DNA of 64,000 bases from Pseudomonas xantholysinigenes (GCF_014268885.2 NZ_CP077095.1:4912001-4976000); one strand, 5' to 3'; positions 8,365-18,697 are shown, numbered from the stretch's first letter. Notes: a model not told the origin generated them from the sequence alone. Program-made: numbers and translations.

Positions 8365-9660
8365 ATGAAAGTTTTGATCATCGGCAGCGGCGGCCGTGAA
8401 CACGCCCTGGCCTGGAAAGTCGCCCAGGACCCACGCGTCGAGAAAGTCTTCGTCGCCCCAGGCAACGCCGGCACCGCCACTGAAGCCAAGTGCGAGAACG
8501 TCGCCATCGACGTCACCGCCCTGGAGCAGTTGGCCGATTTCGCCGAAAACAACGTCGACCTGACCATCGTCGGCCCGGAAGCCCCGCTGGTCATCGGTGT
8601 GGTCGACCTGTTCCGCAGCCGCGGCCTGGACTGCTTCGGCCCGACCAAGGGCGCGGCCCAGTTGGAAGGTTCCAAGGCCTTCACCAAGGACTTCCTGGCG
8701 CGTCACAAGATCCCTACCGCCGACTACCAGAACTTCACCGAGATAGAGCCAGCCCTGGCCTACTTGCGTGAAAAAGGCGCGCCGATCGTGATCAAGGCCG
8801 ACGGCCTGGCCGCTGGCAAGGGCGTGATCGTCGCCATGACCCTGCAAGAAGCCGAAGACGCCGTGCGCGACATGCTCGCCGGCAACGCCTTCGGTGAAGC
8901 CGGTTCGCGCGTGGTGATCGAAGAATTCCTCGACGGCGAGGAAGCCAGCTTCATCGTCATGGTCGACGGCCACAACGTGCTGCCCATGGCCACCAGCCAG
9001 GACCACAAGCGCGTCGGCGACCAGGACACCGGCCCGAACACCGGCGGCATGGGCGCCTACTCGCCTGCCCCGGTGGTCACCCCGGACGTGCACCAGCGCG
9101 TGATGGACCAGGTGATCTGGCCGACCGTGCGCGGCATGGCCGAGGAAGGCAACGTCTACACCGGCTTCCTCTACGCAGGCCTGATGATCGACAAGGCGGG
9201 CAACCCCAAGGTGATCGAGTTCAACTGCCGCTTCGGCGACCCAGAGACCCAGCCGGTCATGCTGCGCCTGGAGTCGAGCCTGGTGCTGCTGATCGAAGCC
9301 GCCTTCGCCAAGGCCCTGGACAAGGTCGAAGCGCAGTGGGACCCACGCCCGAGCCTGGGCGTGGTGCTGGCTGCCGGTGGCTACCCGGGCGACTACGCCA
9401 AGGGCGATGTGATCAATGGCCTGGACGCCGCGGCCAAGCACGAAGGCAAGGTGTTCCATGCCGGCACTTCGCTCAAGGACGGTAACGTCGTCAGCAACGG
9501 CGGCCGCGTGCTGTGCGCCACGGCCATGGGTGCCAGCGTCGCCGACGCCCAGCAGCAGGCCTACCGCCTGGCCAAGGAAGTGAGCTGGAACGGCAGCTTC
9601 TACCGTACCGACATCGGCTACCGGGCCATTGCCCGCGAGCGCGGTGAACACCAGCAGTAA
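8365..9660 (+). CDS. purD: Phosphoribosylamine-glycine ligase (GAR synthetase)
   Basis: A 431-residue ATP-grasp enzyme making glycinamide ribonucleotide in purine synthesis. It starts MKVLIIGSGGREHALAWK, the family signature, and contains TIVGPEAPLV, VIKADGLAAGKGV, the PurD signature RVGDQDTGPNTGGMGAY, and the metal-site EFNCRFGDPETQ. The length is normal. It lies between purH and retS, the same order as in P. aeruginosa. Confidence 0.97.
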   Translation: MKVLIIGSGGREHALAWKVAQDPRVEKVFVAPGNAGTATEAKCENVAIDVTALEQLADFAENNVDLTIVGPEAPLVIGVVDLFRSRGLDCFGPTKGAAQLEGSKAFTKDFLARHKIPTADYQNFTEIEPALAYLREKGAPIVIKADGLAAGKGVIVAMTLQEAEDAVRDMLAGNAFGEAGSRVVIEEFLDGEEASFIVMVDGHNVLPMATSQDHKRVGDQDTGPNTGGMGAYSPAPVVTPDVHQRVMDQVIWPTVRGMAEEGNVYTGFLYAGLMIDKAGNPKVIEFNCRFGDPETQPVMLRLESSLVLLIEAAFAKALDKVEAQWDPRPSLGVVLAAGGYPGDYAKGDVINGLDAAAKHEGKVFHAGTSLKDGNVVSNGGRVLCATAMGASVADAQQQAYRLAKEVSWNGSFYRTDIGYRAIARERGEHQQ

Positions 9661-9712
9661 TGCTGCAGCGGATGGCCGCGGCGCCTGCCGCGCGCGGACT
9701 TCGGCTCGTCGA

Positions 9713-9732
9713 CAAGGCCCTTCGGGGCCTTG
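9713..9732 (+). terminator. Hairpin after purD (possible terminator)
   Basis: CAAGGCCC/GGGCCTTG forms a perfect 8-bp stem with a short loop, about 50 bp after the purD stop. There is no T tract, so termination is uncertain. Confidence 0.4.
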
Positions 9733-9796
9733 CCTTCGCCTTGGCGCGCCGCGCATAGTTGTGCTCCGGCACATCAGCTAAAGAAGGGATTTCGTC

Positions 9797-12562
9797 GTGC
9801 GTCGGCTTCGGATTGCCACTGTTTTCATCGTCAGCCTGCTGACCCTGCTCTGCCTGCTTCCGGCGCAAGCCGAACCGGGCACTGGCTGGTCGGTGCTGCT
9901 CGACGAACAGGCCAACCTGCAACTCTCCGACGTGCGCTCCGAGCGTTACCGCAGCCAGTTCAGCCCCCTGGCGCTGAACGAGCTGGATGCCGCCCTCCCC
10001 GACCAGGCCTTGTGGCTGCACTATCGTCTACCCCCCGGCGAACAGGAACAACTGGTGCGGATCTTCGCTCCCGACCTGTCCCGCCTGGACCTCTATACCC
10101 TTGAAGGCGACAAACTGGTGCGCCAGTTGCACCATGGCCGACAGGGCGAGAACGCCAGCCCCACCTTGCATGGCAGCGACCATGTGCTGCCGCTGCCACG
10201 CAGCAGCCAGGCGCTGGACGTCTACCTGCGCCTGGTGTCGGAACACCAGCTGCGCCCGGCCATCAGCCTGGAACCGGCAGCCAGCGCCGCCGCCGACCAG
10301 CGCCAGCCGCTGCTGTTCGGCCTGCTGTTCGGCGGCCTGGTGATGCTGATCCTGCACAACCTGATCCGCTTCGCCTATACCCGCTCCACTACCACCTTGA
10401 GCCTGGCGCTGTATCACGCCCTGATGCTGCTCAGCGCCCTGATCCTGCTCAACCTCAGCGGCCCCTGGTGGCAGCTGTGGTACAGCGCCCAGACCCCGGC
10501 CGCCTACCTGACCCTGGTCCTGGCAGGGCTGGCCGGCCTGTTTTTCACCCTGCACTTCTTCACCCCGCGCAGCTCCGCCCGGCTCAACCGCCTGCTGCAC
10601 CTGGAAATGCTGGTGGCCGGGGCCAGCGGCCTGGTGCTGCTGTTCGTCGACACCCTGCCGCTGAACCTGATGACCTACGCCCTGCTCGCCCTCGGCAGCT
10701 TGAGCATGCTGCTGATCAGCGGCTACCACTGGTACAAGGGCTATACCCCGGCACGGCTGTTCACCCTGGCCATGCTGGTGTTCAACCTCGGCGGCCTGGT
10801 GTTGCTGCCCGCCCTGCTGGGCCTCACCCGCACCAGCACGCCTTGGCTGCTGTGCGTGCTGCTGGCGCTGACCGTGGTCAGCGGCCTGCTGCTGAACCTG
10901 GCGGTCAGCGAACGCCTGCGACGAATCAGCGAGGAGCGCTTCAGCGCCAGCCGCGCCCTGGCCGCCAGTGACGCCGAAATCAACGCCAAGGCCGAGTTCC
11001 TGGCCAAGATCAGCCACGAGATCCGCACCCCCATGAACGGCGTGCTGGGCATGACCGAACTGCTGCTGGGCACGCCGCTGTCGGTCAAGCAACGCGACTA
11101 TGTGCAGACCATCCACAGCGCCGGCAACGAGCTGCTGACACTGATCAACGAGATCCTCGACATCTCCAAGCTCGAGTCGCGGCAAATCGAGCTGGACGAC
11201 GTGCAGTTCGACCTCAATGCGCTGATCGAGGACTGCCTGAACATCTTCCGGGCCAAGGCCGAGCAGCAGAACATCGAGCTGATCAGCTTCACCCAGCCCC
11301 AGGTGCCACGGGTGGTCAGCGGCGACCCGACGCGCCTGCGCCAGGCCCTGTCGAGCCTGCTGGACAACGCCCTGAAGAACACCACCCAGGGTGAGATCCT
11401 GCTGGTGGTGGCCCTGGACCAGCGCGGCGAGGCCCCACGCCTGCGCATCGCCGTGCAGGACAGCGGCGAGCCAATGCCGCCCGCCGAACGCGATGCCCTG
11501 CTGCAGGCCGAACTGCACAGCCGTCACTTCCTGTCCAGCAACAAGCTTGGCGGCCACCTCGGCCTGGTGATCGCCAAGCAACTGATCGGCCTGATGCAGG
11601 GCGAGTTCGGCATCAAGACCAGCGCCAACATGGGCAACACCCTGTGGCTGACCTTGCCGCTCGATCCCTTGCGCCTGGAGCAGCCGCCCACCGACCTCGA
11701 CGGCCCCCTGCGCGATGCGCGGGTGCTGGTGGTCGACGACAACGACACCTGCCGCAAGGTCCTGGTGCAGCAGTGCAGCGCCTGGGGCATGAACGTCAGC
11801 GCGGTGCCATCCGGCAAGGAGGCCCTGGCCCTGCTGCGCACCAAGGCGCACCTGCGCGACTACTTCGACGCCGTGCTGCTGGACCAGAACATGCCCGGCA
11901 TGACCGGCATGCAACTGGCGGCGAAAATCAAGGAAGACCCGAGCCTGAACCACGACATCCTGGTGGTGATGCTCACCGGCATCAGCAATGCGCCGAGCAA
12001 GATCATCGCGCGCAATGCCGGGGTCAAGCGCATCCTCGCCAAACCGGTGGCCGGCTACACGCTCAAGACCACCCTGGCCGAGGAACTGGCGCTGCGCGGT
12101 CGCGAACAGGCCGTGCCGCCCCTGCCGATCGGCACCCCGCCACCGCTGGATCTGCCACGCGACTTCCGCATCCTGGTGGCCGAGGACAACAGCATTTCGA
12201 CCAAGGTCATCCGCGGCATGCTCGGCAAGCTCAATCTCGAGCCAGACACCGCCGCCAATGGCGAGGAAGCGTTGCAGGCGATGAAAGCGCGGCGCTACGA
12301 CCTGGTGCTGATGGACTGCGAAATGCCGATCCTCGACGGTTTTTCCGCCACCCAGCAGATCCGTGCCTGGGAAACCGCCAACCAGCGCCCACGCACGCCG
12401 GTGGTGGCACTCACCGCGCATATCCTCAACGAACACAAGGAACGCGCGCGCCTGGCCGGCATGGATGGGCACATGGCCAAGCCGGTGGAACTGTCGCAGT
12501 TGCGCGAACTGGTGCAGTTCTGGGCGGGGCAGCGACAGGTGGTTACCGCGCCGCTTGAGTGA
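9797..12562 (+). CDS. retS: Hybrid sensor kinase RetS
   Basis: 921 residues. RetS is a membrane hybrid kinase that restrains GacS/GacA and so controls the switch between acute (motile) and biofilm lifestyles. Order: signal peptide (1-25), periplasmic 7TMR-DISMED2 domain (about 30-165), seven membrane helices (about 175-370), HisKA with His407 in FLAKISHEIRTPMNG, an ATPase domain, then two receiver domains with Asp696 (LLDQNMPG) and Asp840 (LMDCEMPILDG). The ATPase glycine boxes are degenerate (QDSGEPM, GGHLGLVIAK), which fits the known GacS-binding rather than classical kinase role. The start is GTG 9797, preceded by AGAAGGGAT. Position after purD matches P. aeruginosa. Confidence 0.92.
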   Translation: MRRLRIATVFIVSLLTLLCLLPAQAEPGTGWSVLLDEQANLQLSDVRSERYRSQFSPLALNELDAALPDQALWLHYRLPPGEQEQLVRIFAPDLSRLDLYTLEGDKLVRQLHHGRQGENASPTLHGSDHVLPLPRSSQALDVYLRLVSEHQLRPAISLEPAASAAADQRQPLLFGLLFGGLVMLILHNLIRFAYTRSTTTLSLALYHALMLLSALILLNLSGPWWQLWYSAQTPAAYLTLVLAGLAGLFFTLHFFTPRSSARLNRLLHLEMLVAGASGLVLLFVDTLPLNLMTYALLALGSLSMLLISGYHWYKGYTPARLFTLAMLVFNLGGLVLLPALLGLTRTSTPWLLCVLLALTVVSGLLLNLAVSERLRRISEERFSASRALAASDAEINAKAEFLAKISHEIRTPMNGVLGMTELLLGTPLSVKQRDYVQTIHSAGNELLTLINEILDISKLESRQIELDDVQFDLNALIEDCLNIFRAKAEQQNIELISFTQPQVPRVVSGDPTRLRQALSSLLDNALKNTTQGEILLVVALDQRGEAPRLRIAVQDSGEPMPPAERDALLQAELHSRHFLSSNKLGGHLGLVIAKQLIGLMQGEFGIKTSANMGNTLWLTLPLDPLRLEQPPTDLDGPLRDARVLVVDDNDTCRKVLVQQCSAWGMNVSAVPSGKEALALLRTKAHLRDYFDAVLLDQNMPGMTGMQLAAKIKEDPSLNHDILVVMLTGISNAPSKIIARNAGVKRILAKPVAGYTLKTTLAEELALRGREQAVPPLPIGTPPPLDLPRDFRILVAEDNSISTKVIRGMLGKLNLEPDTAANGEEALQAMKARRYDLVLMDCEMPILDGFSATQQIRAWETANQRPRTPVVALTAHILNEHKERARLAGMDGHMAKPVELSQLRELVQFWAGQRQVVTAPLE

Positions 12563-12711
12563 GGTTCCACCGCGACCGCGCTGGCTTTAGCAGTTGAGCA
12601 AGACAGTTGCTCCCACAGGGATCGCGCCAGATCGAAGCGTTCAGGCAAGGCAGTTGCCCACCAGGTTCCGTGCTATACAGGTGGCACCCCATCCGCCACG
12701 GACCCAGCGCC

Positions 12712-13308
12712 ATGCTCCATGAGTTGTTCAGCGTCTACCTGAAAATGCTCGTGCTCTACAGCCCGTTCTTCGTGCTGTCGTGCTTCATCAGCCTGACCCG
12801 CGGCCACTCCAGCAAGGAACGCAAGCAACTGGCCTGGCGCGTGGCCATCGCCACGCTGATCGCCAGCGTGCTGCTGTACCTGTTCGGACGGGTCATCTTC
12901 GGCGTGTTCGGCATCACCGCCGATGCGTTTCGCATCGGCGCGGGCTCGGTGCTGTTCATCTCGGCGCTGGGCATGGCCCAGGGCAAATCGGCGATCCAGA
13001 CCGACAACGTACAGCAGGACGTGACCATCGTGCCGCTGACCATCCCGCTGACGGTCGGCCCCGGCACCATTGGCGCATTGCTGGTCATGGGCGTTGGCCA
13101 GCCGCACTGGGACGACAAACTGCTGGCCATCGTCAGCATCGCCCTGGCCAGCTTCAGCGTCGGCCTGGTGCTGTACCTCTCGCACCGTATCGAACGGCTG
13201 CTCGGCGACCAGGGCCTGCAGATCGTCAGCCGGTTGATGGGGCTGTTCGTCTGCGCCCTGGCGGCACAGATCATCTTTACCGGAATCAAGGGCTACCTGG
13301 TGCCCTGA
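12712..13308 (+). CDS. MarC-family integral membrane protein
   Basis: 198 residues with about six membrane helices (LYSPFFVLSCFISL, VAIATLIASVLLYLFG, RIGAGSVLFISALGM, and the family stretch VPLTIPLTVGPGTIGALLVM). The MarC/YchE family (UPF0056) has no firmly established function despite its name. ATG 12712 gives the usual length; the longer frame from 12607 has no support. No clear partner gene is adjacent. Confidence 0.85.
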   Translation: MLHELFSVYLKMLVLYSPFFVLSCFISLTRGHSSKERKQLAWRVAIATLIASVLLYLFGRVIFGVFGITADAFRIGAGSVLFISALGMAQGKSAIQTDNVQQDVTIVPLTIPLTVGPGTIGALLVMGVGQPHWDDKLLAIVSIALASFSVGLVLYLSHRIERLLGDQGLQIVSRLMGLFVCALAAQIIFTGIKGYLVP

Positions 13309-13354
13309 CCCTGCTTAGCAGTGCCACGCCTGCATGGACAGCAGGCTGGCTGAA

Positions 13355-14044
13355 TCAGAAATCGTATTCCAGGACGTTGTCGAACCGACGATCACCCAGG
13401 CGCTTCTCCACATACTCGCGCACGCGCGCGTAATGCTGGGTGTTGAACGCCAGCAACGCGGTACCCGAGTAGTGATATTGCGCCTGGTTTTTCCACTCGA
13501 AAGCTACTGTGTCCAGGTCCCGGACCATGCCTTTGGTGCTGACCGCGGTCTGCACCAGCATCACCTGGCCATCGTCCCTCTCAAGGCAAGCCGTCAGGCC
13601 GACGGTGCCACGCTCCTTATCCTTGAAATTGCGCTTGAACAGCTCCTGGGCCTCGGTGAAGGTGCCCAGCCCTTCGAGAGCCGACTCGGCGACGGCGCCC
13701 AGCGCCTCGGCAACGGGCCCACCGAACGCCGCTTCACCCACCACCTTCAGCGCCTTGAACGCGATAGCCCCCAGGACCAGCGATTGCTCGCCCGAATGCT
13801 CACGCTCATAGGTGCGACGCACGGTCAACCAGCCCAGGTCCTCCATCACCTTGAGGTTCTGTTTGTACCACTGCTCGCTCTGGTCCTCGCTGTCATACAG
13901 CTTGGACGCTACCAGCGAGGCGAACTGGTAGGAGTTCATGACATCGATGCGGCTCTGCAAGCTCATCCCAGCGGCAAAGGTCATCAGCGACTGCTCGACG
14001 ACAGCGGCGGAGTGGGTATCGGTAATCACTTTGTCATTCATCAT
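13355..14044 (-). CDS. Hypothetical protein with a glycine/alanine-rich central hydrophobic segment
   Basis: 229 residues, not recognised. The N-terminal half is helical and polar (LYDSEDQSEQWYKQN). A central stretch around residues 95-125 is Ala/Gly/Leu-rich (LVLGAIAFKALKVVGEAAFG), and the C-terminal part looks beta-rich with many aromatics (QAQYHYSGTALLAFNTQHYA). No signal peptide. It reads the same way as the cob operon to its right but is separated by about 95 bp that includes a hairpin. A membrane-interacting or effector-like role is possible but unsupported. Confidence 0.7.
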   Translation of the reverse strand: MMNDKVITDTHSAAVVEQSLMTFAAGMSLQSRIDVMNSYQFASLVASKLYDSEDQSEQWYKQNLKVMEDLGWLTVRRTYEREHSGEQSLVLGAIAFKALKVVGEAAFGGPVAEALGAVAESALEGLGTFTEAQELFKRNFKDKERGTVGLTACLERDDGQVMLVQTAVSTKGMVRDLDTVAFEWKNQAQYHYSGTALLAFNTQHYARVREYVEKRLGDRRFDNVLEYDF

Positions 14045-14062
14045 GCGAATCCTTGAGTAAGA

Positions 14063-14080
14063 ACCCGGCGGGTGCCGGGT
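14063..14080 (-). terminator. Hairpin between cobJ and the hypothetical gene
   Basis: ACCCGGC/GCCGGGT is a perfect 7-bp stem with a 4-nt loop, followed on the minus strand by TCTTACTC. It could end the cobGHIJ transcript or lie in the leader of the next gene. Confidence 0.4.
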
Positions 14081-14140
14081 AGGACTCAGAGGTTATGCAT
14101 GTAGGGAAGCGTCATTCAGCGGGTCGGCATTCCTCTTGGG

Positions 14141-15832
14141 TCAGGGTTTCACCGGGTACCAGCGCGGGGTGTATACCCACTCCCCCCCTTCGACACGGGG
14201 GAAGGTGCACGTGGTCGAGGAGCCGACCAGCACCATGGTGCGCATGTCGACCATGGCCGGCAGCAGTTCGCCCAAGGTCACCACCCGCAACGTCTGCCCC
14301 GGCCGCCCGATATCCCGGCCCAGCACCACCGGCGTATGCGCCTTGCGATGCCGGCGCACCACCTCCAGCGCCTGGCCCAGCTGATGCGGTCGAGCCTTGG
14401 AGATCGGGTTGTAGAACGCCAGCACCAGGTCCGCCTGGGCCGCGAGGTCGAGGCGCTGCTCGATGATCGACCAGGGCTTGAGGTTATCCGACAGCGACAT
14501 CACGCAGAAGTCATGACCCAGCGGCGCCCCTGCCTGGGCGGCGGTGGCCAGCGAGGCCGAGACGCCGGGCAGGATCTGCAGCTCGACCCGCTGCCAGGCC
14601 GGATCACTGGACTCGTGCAGCGCTTCGAGTACCGCGGCGGCCATGGCGAACACGCCCGGATCACCCGACGACACCACCACCACCGATCGCCCCTGGGCCG
14701 CCAGCTCGAAAGCATGGCGAGCGCGCTGCATCTCTTCGCGGTTGTCGGTGCAGTGCAGCACCTGGTCGGCGCGGAACGGGCCGGCCATGCGTACATAGGT
14801 CTCGTAGCCGAGCACGTCCTGGGCACGGGCCAGCTCGGTCTTGACCGCCGGCACCATCAGCTCGGCGGCGCCAGGGCCCAGGCCAATCACGGCCAGGCGA
14901 CCACGGCGATGGCCCAGTTGTTCGACCTCGACCGGCGCCGCAGCGATGGCCACGGCCAACCCGCCGACGCTTTCGATGCGGGCCTGTGGCAACACAGCGC
15001 CGAGCATCTGTTGCAAGCTCTCGGCGGCCGGGGCGAAGCGCAGGGCAACGTTCAGTGCCTGTGCCGCCTCGTGCAAGGAAGGCTCGGCCATCTCCACCTC
15101 GCTCGCCAGCAGGCAAGCCAACGCCGGTTCGGCGATACCTGCGGCCTGCAGGCTGTCGCGTACCTGTTGCAGCAGATCGGCTTCACCGACGGCAATCGCA
15201 ACCACCACGCAGCGTGCATGGATCAACAACTCGTCGCGCTTGGCTGGACGCCTGGCGCAGCCGACATGGATGGTGCGTTGCGCATTGTCGCTGGCCGGCA
15301 GTTGTGCCAGGTCGAGCCAGGGGGCATCGCCTTCGACACGCACCGTCTCGCCCGCCAGCAAGTCGGAGACAAAGCGCTTGCCCTGCTCCAGGTCGGCCAG
15401 TGCGTAGCCCTCGGGCGGATTGAGCAGGCAGGTGCCGAAACGCAATTCGCCACTGGTGGTGATCGCCGCGTTCACGCCCAGCGCCTCGCCCAGCTCGCGC
15501 GCCATCACGTTGACCCCGCCCAGCCCACCCAGCAGAGGCACCACGGCGCTGCCGTCCTCGGCCACGGCCAGCACGGGAGGCTCGACGCCTTTTTCGCTCA
15601 GCAGCGGCGCCAGGGTACGAATGACGATACCCGCCGCGCACAGGGCGATGATCGGGGTGTCCTGCTGGTACAGCGCGCGCAGGGTGTCGCCGAAGACAGC
15701 GTAGTAACGATCAGCGCTGTCCACCCGCCCTTGCAGGCCGTGGATCACGGCCTGTGGATAACATTGCTGGATGCGCTGCGCGGTGGCCAGGCTGCCCTGG
15801 CCAAGCATGATGATTGCCGGCGCCTTATTCAT
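14141..15832 (-). CDS. cobJ: CbiG/CobE-CobJ fusion: precorrin-3B C17-methyltransferase
   Basis: 563 residues. The N-terminal ~310 residues are CbiG-like ([48 protein letters not shown], then a CbiG_C/CobE part with [15 protein letters not shown] and [18 protein letters not shown]). The rest is a tetrapyrrole methylase ([48 protein letters not shown]-type loop, LAFYNPIS), CobJ type, which methylates C17 and contracts the ring. ATG 15832 overlaps the cobI stop in ATGA; the upstream ATG at 15841 is less likely. Confidence 0.9.
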   Translation of the reverse strand: MNKAPAIIMLGQGSLATAQRIQQCYPQAVIHGLQGRVDSADRYYAVFGDTLRALYQQDTPIIALCAAGIVIRTLAPLLSEKGVEPPVLAVAEDGSAVVPLLGGLGGVNVMARELGEALGVNAAITTSGELRFGTCLLNPPEGYALADLEQGKRFVSDLLAGETVRVEGDAPWLDLAQLPASDNAQRTIHVGCARRPAKRDELLIHARCVVVAIAVGEADLLQQVRDSLQAAGIAEPALACLLASEVEMAEPSLHEAAQALNVALRFAPAAESLQQMLGAVLPQARIESVGGLAVAIAAAPVEVEQLGHRRGRLAVIGLGPGAAELMVPAVKTELARAQDVLGYETYVRMAGPFRADQVLHCTDNREEMQRARHAFELAAQGRSVVVVSSGDPGVFAMAAAVLEALHESSDPAWQRVELQILPGVSASLATAAQAGAPLGHDFCVMSLSDNLKPWSIIEQRLDLAAQADLVLAFYNPISKARPHQLGQALEVVRRHRKAHTPVVLGRDIGRPGQTLRVVTLGELLPAMVDMRTMVLVGSSTTCTFPRVEGGEWVYTPRWYPVKP

Positions 15833-16563
15833 CCCTGCCATTTCTCACCTGGCACGATGATCAGCGAGAAGTACGGCGAGGACTGCGGATCAACCGCGTC
15901 CAGCGCGACGATCTGCTGGTTGGCCATGGTCGCCCGCTCGACGTACAGCGCACGGTCGTTCAGCCCCAGTTCGGCGAGCACCTGGCGCACCTTGGGGAAG
16001 TTGCGGCCCAGCTTCATGATCACGGCGGCATCGGCGTCGGCCAGGCGGCGCTTGAGTTCGTCATGGGGCAGCACGCCCGAGAGCACGGTAAGGGTCTGGT
16101 TGCGATAGACCAGCGGCGCGCCGAGCACCGAGGCGCCGCCCAGCATCGAGCACACGCCCGGGATCACCTGCGCCTCGTAGCGCGCAGCCAGGCGGTCGTG
16201 CAGATACATGTACGACCCATAGAAGAACGGATCACCCTCGCAGATCACCGCCACATCGCGGCCGGCGTCCAGATGCTCGGCCACCTGCACGCTGGCTTCG
16301 TCGTAGAAGTCGCTGATCACCTGCTCATAGGACAGCGGCGCCGGCAGCGCCTCGGTGGTCACCGGGTACACCAGCGGCAGCAGGGTCTGTTCGGTCTGCA
16401 AGTGCGCCTCGATGATACCGAAGGCATTGCCACGCTTGCCCTTGGCCACGAAGTACGCCACCACCGGCGCTTCCCGCAGCAGGCGCAGGGCCTTGACCGT
16501 GATCAGCTCGGGGTCGCCCGGGCCCACGCCCAGGCCCAGCAGTCGTCCACGTGCGTGCATCAT
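15829..16563 (-). CDS. cobI: Precorrin-2 C20-methyltransferase
   Basis: A 244-residue SAM-dependent tetrapyrrole methylase that turns precorrin-2 into precorrin-3A. It starts [20 protein letters not shown] and has the [19 protein letters not shown] motif and [20 protein letters not shown] typical of CobI/CbiL. The start ATG (16563) overlaps the cobH stop, and its stop overlaps the cobJ start, both as ATGA, so the operon is tightly coupled. Confidence 0.94.
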   Translation of the reverse strand: MMHARGRLLGLGVGPGDPELITVKALRLLREAPVVAYFVAKGKRGNAFGIIEAHLQTEQTLLPLVYPVTTEALPAPLSYEQVISDFYDEASVQVAEHLDAGRDVAVICEGDPFFYGSYMYLHDRLAARYEAQVIPGVCSMLGGASVLGAPLVYRNQTLTVLSGVLPHDELKRRLADADAAVIMKLGRNFPKVRQVLAELGLNDRALYVERATMANQQIVALDAVDPQSSPYFSLIIVPGEKWQG

Positions 16564-17186
16564 TCCACCTCCGTGGCCAGGGCGTTGACCGCGGCGGCGG
16601 CCATCGCGCTGCCGCCCAGGCGGCCCTGCATGATCACGAATGGCACGCCACGGCTGTCGGCGGCGAGCATCGCCTTGGATTCGGCGGCGCCGACGAAGCC
16701 CACCGGGAAGCCAAGGATCAGCGCCGGCTTTGGCGCCCCGGCATCGAGCATTTCCAGCAGGTAGAACAGCGCGGTCGGCGCGTTGCCGATCACCACCACG
16801 CTGCCTTCCAGGTGCGGACGCCACAGTTCCAGGGCTACTGCCGAACGGGTGTTGCCCTCGGCCTTGGCCAGGTCCGGCACGCTCGGGTCGCGCAGGGTGC
16901 AGATCACCGGGTTGTTGGCCGGCAGGCGGGCGCGGGTGATGCCTTCGGCGACCATGTGCGCGTCGCAGAGGATCGGCGCGCCCTTGGCCAGGGCCTCACG
17001 GCCGGCGGTGCCGGCACCTTCGGAGAACTGCAGGCCATCGATGGCCTCGACCATGCCGCAGGCATGGATCACGCGCACGGCGAGCTTTTCAAGATCGGCG
17101 GGGATCCGCTCGAGCCGGGCTTCCTCGCGGATGATCCGGAAGGAATTGCGATAGATCTCCTGACCATCGCGGATGTAGTCAATCAT
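16560..17186 (-). CDS. cobH: Precorrin-8X methylmutase
   Basis: 208 residues moving the C11 methyl to C12 to give hydrogenobyrinate. Family motifs: [34 protein letters not shown] with the catalytic histidine, [13 protein letters not shown], and [20 protein letters not shown] followed by [16 protein letters not shown] 17186 overlaps the end of cobG by 8 bp. Confidence 0.95.
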   Translation of the reverse strand: MIDYIRDGQEIYRNSFRIIREEARLERIPADLEKLAVRVIHACGMVEAIDGLQFSEGAGTAGREALAKGAPILCDAHMVAEGITRARLPANNPVICTLRDPSVPDLAKAEGNTRSAVALELWRPHLEGSVVVIGNAPTALFYLLEMLDAGAPKPALILGFPVGFVGAAESKAMLAADSRGVPFVIMQGRLGGSAMAAAAVNALATEVE

Positions 17187-18504
17187 CAAGGTGCTCCGTC
17201 GGCAGGTCGAGCATGGCGCCTGCTTCTTCTGGGGTGAGGTCGGCGGCGCGCAGCCTGCCGAAGCCCGGCAGGCGCGCGTCGCGCAAGTAAAGGTCATAAC
17301 GGCCCGGGGCACGGGCCAGCAGGGTCGCCGGGGCGGCGTGGGCCATGGCGCAGGAACGAGGGCAGGCGGACAGGTGCACACTGCCTGGTGCGCCTTGGTG
17401 CAACAGGTTGGCCAGGGTAACGGCATCGGCCTTGGTGTCGGCCAGGGCCTTGGCGCAGCCGCTGGAGCCGGTGCAGGCGACGATCCTCGCCAGGGGATGT
17501 TCGTTGTGGCAGAGCATGCCGGATGCCGCCAGCTGCGCGCGTGCGTTTTCCAGCTCGGTCGGCTCGAGGGAGGTCAGCACCAGGCTCTGCCAAGGCGTCA
17601 GGCGCAAGCTGCCATCGCCCCATTGCCGGGCGATACGTGCGGCACTGCGGAGCATTGCGCACGTCAGGCGCCCGAGAGGTGGCGCGACGCCCAGGGCCAC
17701 ACCCTGGCGCTGAGGTAGCACGCCCAGCCACGGGCTTGTCGTCGCCGGGCGCTGCCAGGGCATCGACGTGGTATCGATCGGGATCACCAGCCCTTCAAGA
17801 AAGTGCTCAACCGGGCATATCTGCAGCAATTGACGCATGCGCGACTGCTCGGGCGTCGCCAGGTCAAGGAAGCGCTCCAGCACCGCCCGCACCAAAGCCA
17901 GCCCTTGCTCCACCGGCACCGCACCCAGCGCCTGGCCATTCGACAGGCTGCTCGCGAGGCCGAATCGCAACCAGATGGACCCGTCGCGCTGCATGGCTGA
18001 CAGCCACAGATCATGGGCGTGTTCGCGCATCGCCAGCGCTTCGCCGCCATCGAGCTGTACGGCGAACTTGGCCGAGAGCTTGTGGAACCTGGGTGTGCGT
18101 TCCAGCAGGTCGAGGATCTGCCCTGCCAATACTCGGGTGTCGAACAGCATGGCCGGATCGAGCCCGGCCAGTGGGCTGAGCATCAGATTGCGTACATCAT
18201 CACCCGCCGCGTCACGCGGGCCGAGCCCTGCGGCCAGCAGGTGCTCGACCAGCCCAGTGTGGTCCTGGCCAATGCCGCGAATTTGCAAATTGGCCCGGTT
18301 GGTCGCCTCGATCACCCCACCGGCGAAACGCTCGGCAGCGTCGGCCACGGCATCGGCCTGGTCGGCCAGCAGCAGCCCACCGGGCAGTTTGATCCGGCAG
18401 ATGCCGCCATCACGCGCGGCGACGATGCGCCACAACCCCGGACAGGCCGAGGGACGGGGCGAAACTTCGGGGGGCAGGGGCTGCGTCAAGGGGGCATCCG
18501 GCAA
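17179..18504 (-). CDS. cobG: Precorrin-3B synthase (aerobic pathway monooxygenase)
   Basis: 441 residues in the nitrite/sulfite reductase fold. CobG uses O2 to convert precorrin-3A to precorrin-3B and marks the oxygen-dependent cobalamin route. N-terminal ferredoxin-like half (GGICRIKLPGGLLLADQADA, ATNRANLQIRGI), then the iron-sulfur cysteines CTGSSGCAKALADTK and LSACPRSCAMAHAA. First gene of the minus-strand cob operon. No B12 riboswitch features were found in the 215 bp to cobL, half of which is a REP pair. Confidence 0.93.
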   Translation of the reverse strand: MPDAPLTQPLPPEVSPRPSACPGLWRIVAARDGGICRIKLPGGLLLADQADAVADAAERFAGGVIEATNRANLQIRGIGQDHTGLVEHLLAAGLGPRDAAGDDVRNLMLSPLAGLDPAMLFDTRVLAGQILDLLERTPRFHKLSAKFAVQLDGGEALAMREHAHDLWLSAMQRDGSIWLRFGLASSLSNGQALGAVPVEQGLALVRAVLERFLDLATPEQSRMRQLLQICPVEHFLEGLVIPIDTTSMPWQRPATTSPWLGVLPQRQGVALGVAPPLGRLTCAMLRSAARIARQWGDGSLRLTPWQSLVLTSLEPTELENARAQLAASGMLCHNEHPLARIVACTGSSGCAKALADTKADAVTLANLLHQGAPGSVHLSACPRSCAMAHAAPATLLARAPGRYDLYLRDARLPGFGRLRAADLTPEEAGAMLDLPTEHLDD

Positions 18505-18593
18505 TCGTGAAAGTGCGCTTCAGTGTAGAAGGCGCGGTATTATGCCTGCTTTGTCCGACGGCATGAAAAACCGGTGGTCGAACGTTCAATTTC

Positions 18594-18697
18594 GGGGCTG
18601 CTGTGCAGCCCTTTCGCGGCACAAGGCCGCTCCTACAGAGGTTGCGCAACACCTGTAGGAACGGCCTTGCGCCGCGAAAGGGGCACGCAGTGCCCCC
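18594..18697. repeat. REP pair, type A, between the divergent cob operons
   Basis: Inverted copies of the unit, here in the variants CGCGGCACAAGGCCGCTCCT and GGAACGGCCTTGCGCCGCG, with outer GGGGC tails. It sits between two divergent promoters, where REPs are less usual. Confidence 0.88.

Noticed and set aside
10028..12472. Long minus-strand open frame opposite retS (814 codons)
   Set aside because: It is the antisense shadow of a high-GC gene. Its product is His/Gln-rich low-complexity sequence without domains, and retS has clear domains and a ribosome site.
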